From positions 16,169,385-16,233,384 of the forward strand of contig NC_088295.1 of the NCBI RefSeq assembly GCF_032854445.1: a stretch of DNA of 64,000 bases. The letters run 5' to 3'. Source of the DNA: Liolophura sinensis (lineage: Eukaryota; Mollusca; Polyplacophora; Chitonida; Chitonidae). The notes beneath the pieces are model-generated. The model was not told where the DNA came from. It was given only the letters and a program-made list of their open reading frames with translations, and searched no databases. Both the position numbers and the translations under genes were made by a program. This document shows positions 57,919-64,000 of this stretch, in pieces (the first letter of the stretch is position 1; each line of letters starts with the position of its first letter).

Positions 57919-60900
57919 ACAATTTCGGTGTTGTCACGAGATATTCAGGTGCTGGTGTTCATATAACGAAATGATTGTGCTTTTGTAGACGCAAATGTAG
58001 ACTTATGTATCATGAGCTTTAGACGTGGATCAATGCGCGGAGATACAACCGCGATGAGAAAAAACAAAACACACAGTTTGTGTCTTAGGTGTGCATCCAC
58101 CAGACCAAACACTATAATTCACAAGAGTGAAGAAAAGAAATACTCTGTACCTCAGAAACTTAACAATGTAAATAGTTTGTTCATCGGGCGTGGATCCGTA
58201 AGAAACTGAACGTCACAAGAAGATGATGGTAGACTTATGTATCATGAGCTTTAGACGTGGATCAATGCGCGGAGACACAACCGCGATGAGAAAAAACAAG
58301 ACACACAGTTTGTGTCTTAGGTGTGCATCCAGCAGACCAAACACTATAATCCACACGAGTGAAGAAAAGAAACACTCTGTTCCTCAGAAACTTAACAATG
58401 TAAATAGTCTGTTCATCGGCCATGGATCCCTAAGAAACCAGACATCACAAGACAGGCCTACTGCGTTCCTTGGGCGTGGATCCGTAAGAAACTGAACATC
58501 ACAAGAAGTACATAGGCCCACCGTGTTCCTCGAGTGAGATATCAGTGTGTGGGATATTCACCAGTGAGCCAAAAAAAAAGCATACACCACCTTCCTCAGA
58601 AATTCAACATCAATGAGAAAAATAAGTATAAAGTAGTCAACAGCTTTCAATGACACAAGGTATGTTCAAGGCGAATGAGTGAAATCAGTATTCAAATAGG
58701 GTACCATGCGAGTATGTAAGTTTTTCCACAGAGATTCTAGATAAGTTCTTAAGTACGACGTTAAACCAAAAGCATTCACTCAGTCACTCTAGATATGTTG
58801 TTCTCTTCGAAGTCATCTTCATCAACACCAGTGAGTCTGATCCTCTGAAACTCAACACCAGTGAGGGAATAAATTATATAAAGTCTGTTCCTCTGAAACT
58901 CAACATCAGTGAGAGAATAAATTATATAAAGCCTGTTCCTCTGAAACTCAACATCAGTGAGAGAATAAATAATATAAAGTCTGTTCCTCTGAAACTCAAC
59001 ACCAGTGAGAGAATAAATTATACAAAGTCTGTTCCTCAGAAACTCAACATCAGTGAGAGAATAAATTATATAAAGTCTGTTCCTCAGAAACTCAACACCA
59101 GTGAGGGAATAAATTATATTAGGTCTGTTCCTCTGAAACTCAACATCAGTGAGAGAATAAATTATATAAAGTCTGCTCCTCTGAAACTCAACACCAGTGA
59201 GAGAATAAATTATACAAAGTCTGTTCCTCAGAAACTCAACATCAGTGAGAGAATAAATTATATAAAGTCTGTTCCTCTGAAACTCAACATCAGTGAGGGA
59301 ATAAATTATATTAAGTCTGTTCCTCTGAAACTCAACATCAGTGAGGGAATAAATTATATAAAGTCCGTTCCTCTGAAACTCAACACCAGTGAGAGAATAA
59401 ATTATATAAAGTCTGTTCCTCTGAAACTCAACATCAGTGAGGGAATAAATTATATAAAGTCTGTTCCTCTGAAACTCAACACCAGTGAGGGAATAAATTA
59501 TATAAAGTCTGTTCCTCAGAAACTCAACATCAATGAGGGAATAAATTATATAAAGTCTGTTCCTCTGAAACTCAACATCAGTGAGGGAATAAATTATATA
59601 AAGTCTGTTCCTCTGAAACTCAACATCAGTGAGGGAATAAATTATATTAAGTCTGTTCCTCAGAAACTCAACATCAGTGAGGGAATAAATTATATAAAGT
59701 CTGTTCCTCTGAAACTCAACACCAGTGAGGGAATAAATTATATAAAGTCTGTTCCTCAGAAACTCAACACCAGTGAGGGAATAAATTATATTAGGTCTGT
59801 TCCTCTGAAACTCAACATCAGTGAGAGAATAAATTATATAAAGTCTGTTCCTCTGAAACTCAACACCAGTGAGAGAATAAATTATACAAAGTCTGTTCCT
59901 CAGAAACTCAACATCAGTGAGAGAATAAATTATATAAAGTCTGTTCCTCTGAAACTCAACATCAGTGAGGGAATAAATTATATTAAGTCTGTTCCTCTGA
60001 AACTCAACATCAGTTAGGGGATAAATTATATAAAGTCCGTTCCTCTGAAACTCAACACCAGTGAGGGAATAAATTATATAAAGTCTGTTCCTCTGAAACT
60101 CAACATCAGTGAGGGAATAAATTATATAAAGTCTGTTCCTCTGAAACTCAACACCAGTGAGGGAATAAATTATATAAAGTCTGTTCCTCAGAAACTCAAC
60201 ATCAGTGAGGGAATAAATTATATAAAGTCTGTTCCTCTGAAACTCAACATCAGTGAGGGAATAAATTATATAAAGTCTGTTCCTCTGAAACTCAACATCA
60301 GTGAGGGAATAAATTATATTAAGTCTGTTCCTCTGAAACTCAACATCAGTGAGGGAATAAATTATATAAAGTCTGTTCCTCAGAAACTCAACACCAGTGA
60401 GGGAATAAATTATATAAAGTCTGTTCCTCAGAAACTCAACATCAGTGAGGGAATAAATTATATTAAGTCTGTTCCTCTGAAACTCAACATCAGTGAGGGA
60501 ATAAATTATATAAAGTCTGTTCCTCTGAAACTCAACACCAGTGAGGGAATAAATTATATAAAGTCTGTTCCTCAGAAACTCAACATCAGTGAGGGAATAA
60601 ATTATATAAAGTCTGTTCCTCAGAAACTCAACATCAGTGAGGGAATAAATTATATAAAGTCTGTTCCTCTGAAACTCAACATCAGTGAGGGAATAAATTA
60701 TATTAAGTCTGTTCCTCAGAAACTCAACACCGGTGAAAGAACAAAGTATATAAAGTCTGTTCCTCAGATACTCAACACCGGTGAAAGAACAAAGTATATA
60801 AAGCCTGTTCCTCAGATGCTCAACACCGGTGAAAGAACAAAGTATATAAAGTCTGTTCCTCAGAAACTCAACACCGGTGAAAGAACAAAGTATATAAAGT

Positions 60901-63312
60901 CTGTTCCACAGATACTCAACACCGGTGAAAGAACAAAGTATATAAAGTCTGTTCCTCAGAAACTCAACACCTGTGAAAGAACAAAGTATATAAAGTCTGT
61001 TCCTCAGAAACTCAACACCGGTGAAAGAACAAAGTATATAAAGTCTGTTCCTCAGATACTCAACACCGGTGAGAGAACAAAGTATATAAAGTCTGTTCCT
61101 CAGAAACTCAACACCGGTGAAAGAACAAAGTATATAAAGTCTGTTCCTCAGAAACTCAACACCGGTGAAAGAACAAAGTATATAAAGTCTGTTCCTCAGA
61201 AACTCAACACCGGTGAAAGAACAAAGTATATAAAGTCTGTTCCTCAGAAACTCAACACCGGTGAAAGAACAAAGTATATAAAGTCTGTTCCTCAGATACT
61301 CAACACCGGTGAAAGAACAAAGTATATAAAGCCTTTTCCTCAAAAAAACTCAGCACCGGTGAAAGAAAGTATATGAGTATTATACTTCAAAGTATATGAA
61401 GTCTAGCCCTCAGAAACTCAACACCGGTGAAAGAACAAAGTATATAAAGTCTCTTCCTCAGAAACTCAATACCAGTGAGGGAACAAAATATATTCTGTTC
61501 CCCTCAAACTCAGCATCAGTGAGGAAACAAAGCATTTTTTCTTATTTATTTATTTGAATGGTGTTGTACGCCGTACTCAAGAATATTTCCCTTAAACCGT
61601 GGAGAATCCAGGGGGGGAACCCACGAGCATTCGCAGAATGCTAGCAGACCTTCCCATGTACGGCAAGAAGAGAGGTCAGCATGAGCTTAACTTGAACTCA
61701 CAACGACCGCATTGGTAAGAGACTCCTGGGTCATGACAACTGAGCTACAGAGTCGCCCAAAGTATTTTAAGATTGTTCCTCAGAAACTCAACATCAGTGA
61801 GAAAACAAAGTATATAAAATCTGTTCCTTTGAAACTCAACAACAGTAAGAGAACGAAGTATACAAAGTCTGTTCCTCAGAAACTCAACACTAGTGAGGGA
61901 AGAAAGTACATTAGGTCTGTTTCTCAGAAACTTAGCAATAATAAGAGAAGACAAAAGACTGTTCCTCTGAAATTCAACACCAAAGAGAGAACAAAGTATA
62001 TAAAGTATGTTCCTGTGAAATTCAGCACCAGTGAGAAAACATTGTATCTTAAAGCTGTTCCTAAAAATCTCAACACTGGTGAAAAAACAACGTACTTAAA
62101 GTCTATTCCTCCGAAACACAACACTACTGAGAAAACAAAGTATATTCAGTCTGTTGCTCAGAAACTAAACACTACTAAGGAAACAAAGTAAAGTAAGTCT
62201 GTTCCTCTGAAACTTAGCACTAGTGAAAGTATGTTAAATCGGTTCCCCAGAAATTTAAAACGAGTAAATAAAGAAAATATAGAATATAAAGTCTGTTCTA
62301 CAGAAACTTAACATTAGAAAACAAAGTGCGAGTGAGAGTGTGATTTTTAACCTTTATGAAAATGGCTTAATACTTCAACCGTGAATACTTCAGCCATGAA
62401 CGTGAACTGTATTCACCATAAAACTTGTACATACTAGTTTGTTCACTTTGTTTTTGTATGTAACATCAGTATAAATAGAAATTATTTTTGTTAATTTGTT
62501 GAAGGCGATAGGTTGTCGCCGCAACATGAGTAAATAATATACATTGTCCAGTAGAACAGTTTTATAGTGTTATCTTTTATAGTATACTAACCTGGATGTC
62601 TGAAAATCTACATTCCTATAAAGGTATATAAAGTCTGTTACTTTGAAACTCAGGATCAGTGAGGGAACAAAATATATGAAGTCTTTTCCTCAGAAACTCA
62701 ACACCGGAAAGAGAGCAAAGTATATAATGTCTGTTCCTTTGAAACTCAACAAAGTATAAAATGTTTCAAAAATGCTGCCCTAACTCTTTAATAAAGCCCT
62801 TACTTAAGTCTGAATTACTGAAAAAAAAACTGTTTAGGCATCACGCCTGTGAAACTTCATTTCATGCACATGTGTTGTGTTTACTATGTTTACACTGCAG
62901 CTAAAGATACATTGGGTAATATGGTCTCTTTATTTATACATAAATGATATACATATTGTTAAAATTTAGTTGTATTAAATATTGTTGAGTCTATAAGTAC
63001 CTGTACACCATAACTTAATTTATATTGGGAAATAAGAAACCCTTTGGGGTTTCTGTCCAAGCAAAGGTTATAGACAACATAAATTCGTTTGTATTGCTGC
63101 ATGCCTTGGTGAATAAAATGAAATGAAATGAACTCAACATCAGAAGAAAGTATATAAAGTCTCCTCAAACCTAGTTAGTAAAAACATAGACATACTTTGC
63201 GCCTCAGGCGTAGATCTTTCCTGGGAGTCAAATTCTTCGTTGTCCATGGTGAATTCTTCCTCTGGACTCTGACGCCTTGCATACAGCTCCCCTGAAGTCT
63301 GCTCAAAGAATT
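44630..63312 (-). CDS. Mx: Mx-B: second Mx-type GTPase gene, exons 2-14 (5' end outside window)
   Basis: Exons, 5' to 3': 63312-63196, 57735-57541, 57244-57089, 56731-56577, 55738-55600, 54091-53893, 52945-52870, 52587-52465, 51614-51473, 51268-51027, 48608-48491, 47446-47304, 44851-44630. Exons 4-12 and 14 equal the lengths of their Mx-A partners; phases are identical throughout. The joined frame has 674 codons after the split first codon. The GTPase motifs ([31 protein letters not shown]) and the stalk motif YRGRELPNF are intact. No match to Mx-A exon 1 is visible between 63313 and 64000, so the start codon should lie to the right. Its introns are inflated by minisatellites. A second copy of the last two exons lies downstream. 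Confidence 0.92.
45160..45522 (-). mobile_element. SINE (family 2), full-length copy in Mx-B intron 13
   Basis: It retains the tRNA-like head (CACAGTTGGTTGAGCGTCTG) and tail. The partner copy in the left duplicate lacks the head. Confidence 0.8.
45830..47225. repeat. 138-bp dimeric minisatellite, Mx-B intron 13
   Basis: About ten dimers made of two related half-units of about 69 bp, both containing TTGCCATCAGTCCAATG, one with GGTCTAAACTTACGGTCAGC and one with GACCTACACTTGCGGTCA. The left duplicate has only a short array at 40140-40320. Confidence 0.93.
47304..47446 (-). CDS. Mx-B exon 13: putative loop L4 and following helix
   Basis: 143 nt: a Lys/Gln-rich stretch ([20 protein letters not shown]), then [15 protein letters not shown]. 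Acceptor ATACAG behind a C/T tract, donor AAA|GTAAGT. The order relative to vertebrate MxA places it at loop L4. Confidence 0.87.
47565..48445. repeat. 72-bp minisatellite, Mx-B intron 12
   Basis: About twelve units of AAACCTATAAGGGTAAAACA, ACGAGGAAAGGTGCTGCATC and TTAAAGATAAGCATGGTGTA. The 72-bp period is 24 codons, so the array stays open in one minus-strand frame (24-residue repeats with several Cys). Confidence 0.95.
48491..48608 (-). CDS. Mx-B exon 12: stalk before loop L4
   Basis: 118 nt: [20 protein letters not shown]. Acceptor TATTGCAG, donor G|GTAAGA. The next intron is open in this exon's frame all the way to exon 13. Confidence 0.9.
48728..48935 (-). mobile_element. Diverged SINE (family 2) fragment
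   Basis: Shares the tail TTAGGGTTTTAAGGTGTACT-like start, GACGACGAGA and GTGGCAGGAC blocks with family 2, but is strongly diverged. Confidence 0.5.
49053..49489 (-). pseudogene. Degraded coding remnant in Mx-B intron 11, unknown family
   Basis: Two minus-strand frames, 49489-49274 ([20 protein letters not shown]) and 49310-49053 ([15 protein letters not shown]), overlap and look like one protein broken by a frameshift near 49290. Aromatic-rich composition with charged helices is unlike random sequence here. No family recognised; it may be a processed remnant or part of a mobile element. Confidence 0.3.
49690..50285. repeat. 28-bp minisatellite, Mx-B intron 11
   Basis: About 21 units of ATCAATACTTTACTGACGGA plus CTTGAGCT, with CTT/CGT and CT/CC variants. 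Confidence 0.95.
51027..51268 (-). CDS. Mx-B exon 11: stalk with YRGRELPNF
   Basis: 242 nt containing [19 protein letters not shown]. Acceptor TTTCAG, donor AAG|GTAAGG. Confidence 0.93.
51473..51614 (-). CDS. Mx-B exon 10: stalk
   Basis: 142 nt: [16 protein letters not shown]. Acceptor CTTCCTCAG, donor CCAA|GTATGT. Confidence 0.88.
52229..52410 (-). mobile_element. SINE (family 1) 3' part in Mx-B intron 9
   Basis: Contains the tail (TTGATTGGTGTTTTACGCCG), the central block and GAAGCCAGCATGA. The head is missing. Confidence 0.7.
52465..52587 (-). CDS. Mx-B exon 9: stalk
   Basis: 123 nt: [20 protein letters not shown] and EGRQSVLLE. Acceptor CTCCAG, donor GAG|GTAAAC. Confidence 0.9.
52870..52945 (-). 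CDS. Mx-B exon 8: start of stalk
   Basis: 76 nt: [20 protein letters not shown]. Acceptor CTATGTCAG after a C/T tract, donor AAG|GTAACA. Confidence 0.88.
53183..53360. mobile_element. Small inverted-repeat element (MITE-like), 178 bp
   Basis: Arms of about 44 bp, near-perfect: AAAATTAACACATTTGC at 53183 and its complement ending at 53360. The loop is about 90 bp. It lies in Mx-B intron 7. Confidence 0.75.
53893..54091 (-). CDS. Mx-B exon 7: G4 and G5
   Basis: 199 nt: [20 protein letters not shown] and [14 protein letters not shown]. Acceptor GCCAG, donor CG|GTAGGG. Confidence 0.92.
54098..54350. repeat. Degenerate repeat, Mx-B intron 6
   Basis: AACCTCATCAGAGAGGATAA and related units (AGTCTCATGAGAGAGGATGG) directly upstream of exon 7, mirroring Mx-A intron 6. 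Confidence 0.8.
54770..55510. repeat. 58-bp minisatellite, Mx-B intron 6
   Basis: Units of GAAACCTTAGTAGTGTTTAG, AAGTGTACAACAAACAGACA and ACAAGCACACAATAATCA. Regular on the right side, degenerate on the left. Confidence 0.9.
55600..55738 (-). CDS. Mx-B exon 6: GTPase core
   Basis: 139 nt: [20 protein letters not shown]. The donor is G|GTGAGC instead of GTAAGA. Confidence 0.92.
56235..56500. repeat. 51-bp minisatellite, Mx-B intron 5
   Basis: About four to five units of CAGCAGAATGGACCATTGCT, GGAGTTTACTGCACACATGG and CCCATTATCGT. Stops 76 bp short of exon 5. Confidence 0.92.
56577..56731 (-). CDS. Mx-B exon 5: G3
   Basis: 155 nt: contains [18 protein letters not shown]. Acceptor TTAACAG, donor CAG|GTAGAC. 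Confidence 0.93.
57089..57244 (-). CDS. Mx-B exon 4: G2/switch I
   Basis: 156 nt: [18 protein letters not shown] and a charged tail. Acceptor ACTATAG, donor G|GTAAGC. Confidence 0.92.
57541..57735 (-). CDS. Mx-B exon 3: G1/P-loop
   Basis: 195 nt: [19 protein letters not shown] then [16 protein letters not shown]. Acceptor TTTCAG, donor G|GTTAGT. Shorter than the Mx-A exon by 12 N-terminal codons. Confidence 0.93.
57850..57919. repeat. (AAAT)n microsatellite
   Basis: A regular AAATAAAT run of about 70 bp in Mx-B intron 2. Confidence 0.97.
57990..58465. repeat. Two-copy tandem duplication of about 235 bp
   Basis: 57990-58222 and 58228-58460 share AGACTTATGTATCATGAGCT, ATGCGCGGAGATACAACCGC and CTCAGAAACTTAACAATGTA. 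Both contain one unit related to the 48-bp array to the right, and both are open on the plus strand. Confidence 0.9.
58845..61490. repeat. 48-bp minisatellite, Mx-B intron 2
   Basis: More than 50 units. One subfamily (58845-60715) is CTGTTCCTCTGAAACTCAAC, ATCAGTGAGGGAATAAATTA and TATAAAGT. The other (60715-61490) has ACACCGGTGAAAGAACAAAG in the middle. The period equals 16 codons, so long repetitive frames exist on both strands. Confidence 0.96.
61543..61757 (-). mobile_element. SINE (family 1) inside the 48-bp array
   Basis: Nearly full length, from the ATTTATTTATTT tail to GAGTCGCCC. The flanks AAAGCATTTT and AAAGTATTTT form a target duplication with one mismatch. Confidence 0.8.
61758..62330. 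repeat. Diverged units of the 48-bp family
   Basis: About ten units with many substitutions to the right of the SINE. Further stray units lie at 62615-62760 and 63128-63170. The plus-strand frame stays open to 62191 across nine diverged units. Confidence 0.85.
62330..63127. other. Mx-B intron 2, right part
   Basis: AT-rich, with a few stray 48-bp units (62615-62760) and a possible LINE-like 3' tail (AATAAAATGAAATGAAATGA) near 63112. Confidence 0.5.
63196..63312 (-). CDS. Mx-B exon 2
   Basis: Encodes an acidic Glu/Ser/Gln-rich stretch with no clear similarity to Mx-A exon 2, but with the same role in the N-terminal extension. The donor CAAA|GTATGT fits phase 1. The acceptor chosen (CCAG above 63312) gives the required 2-nt start; the alternative CAAG at 63318 does not. 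Confidence 0.6.
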
Positions 63313-63934
63313 CTGGACTTGTTGAGTACACGGCAGTAGTTCAGATTGATAGACATTGTTGATAATCTGTGCAAATAGAGGCAGGTGAAATATTTTTTGA
63401 TCAGCTTAATCAGTGCCAGATTTCAGAAGTTGTATATGGGCTTTTCGTTTCAATATGTCTTCTTTCTAATATCTCTCTTTGCTCAATATGCATGGCTTCT
63501 TAAGCGTGCAGGCCAGTGGAAAATATACCGTTGCCATTACCGTGTACTTCATATAGCTGACCAAGTTCGTTACATACACTGGGGCTGTAAAAAGCAATGC
63601 TGTTGTGGGACTTCGGTTAAATAGCATACACATCTAGATGATAGAATCGCTGAAGTATTGAGAAAATGGTTTTGTTTTCTTTTCCAGCAGGGTTGCAAAT
63701 TCAAAATCTACTTAATTTTTGAAATGAATTTCTGGTACATATTGCAAAGTTTATATTTCGCCTTGACAAAGCATGAGCAAACTTACCCACTGTGAGTTTT
63801 GTTAGTGGTGAATTTTTCTTATTTCAACGTTGCTAGAGCGCCATTGCCACCCGAGTCCCATGAGCAATGAGAGCGGGAAAAAATCCCATGCCCAAGGGAT
63901 GGATCATAACTGAATTCACACGTCGTGTGCCAGG

Positions 63935-64000
63935 AGTGAGTAAGTGGGTGAGTGCTTGAAGTTTAACGTCGTACTTCACAATTTTCAGTCATGTGACGAC
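63935..64000 (-). mobile_element. SINE (family 2) cut by the window edge
   Basis: GAGTGAGTAAGTGGGTGAGT then the TTTAACGTCGTACTTCACAA tail and GTGACGAC, matching the start of the other family 2 copies. Confidence 0.65.

Noticed and set aside
58776-61343. 855-codon minus-strand ORF as a protein-coding gene
   Set aside because: It is a 48-bp (16-codon) array read in one frame inside Mx-B intron 2. A stop-free unit repeated in phase gives a long ORF automatically, and the opposite strand is open too.

Overview
This is a eukaryotic window, almost certainly from a marine mollusc and most likely a bivalve (scallop-like). The species call is inference from AT-rich sequence, spliced genes with long introns, several tRNA-derived SINE families of molluscan type, a Ty3/Gypsy retrotransposon, a PIF/Harbinger element, MITEs and a very high load of minisatellites.

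The main content is a minus-strand cluster of dynamin-superfamily GTPase genes of the Mx (myxovirus-resistance) type. Mx-A (27329 down to 7314) has 14 coding exons. Their splice phases all agree, and they join into a 731-codon reading frame with the complete set of GTPase motifs, a stalk and a C-terminal GED-like helix. Mx-B (63312 down to 44630) has exons 2-14 with the same boundaries and phases; its first coding exon probably lies beyond the right edge. Downstream of Mx-B is a second copy of only the last two exons (40536-40394 and 39520-39299), open and with intact splice sites. By position, exon 13 encodes the L4 loop, which sets antiviral specificity in vertebrate Mx. A further Mx-A-type 3' end survives as a stub at about 33.7 kb, so the locus has duplicated repeatedly.

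Between the two genes (27.4-38.4 kb) lie SINEs, microsatellites, hairpin-rich sequence, one unassigned candidate exon and a GC-rich block (35.47-38.40 kb) of compact ORFs resembling the virion-gene module of an endogenous Polinton/adintovirus-like DNA virus. That block is degraded and cut off exactly where the duplicated Mx tail segment begins (38397 and 43078). One copy of the tail segment has gained a 649-bp Harbinger element; the other keeps the empty site.

The introns hold most of the repeats. Mx-A intron 8 holds a 6.4-kb rearranged Ty3/Gypsy element (15645-22084). Mx-A intron 12 holds a 41-bp minisatellite amplified together with a SINE. The longer Mx-B introns each carry their own tandem array (48, 51, 58, 28, 72 and 138 bp). 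Two arrays have periods divisible by three and give long repetitive open frames. One of these, intron 12 of Mx-B, is open from exon to exon.

Left of Mx-A (1-7.3 kb) there is no convincing gene, only a possible solo LTR, a 1.1-kb foldback element, a MITE, SINEs and one isolated exon-like sequence.
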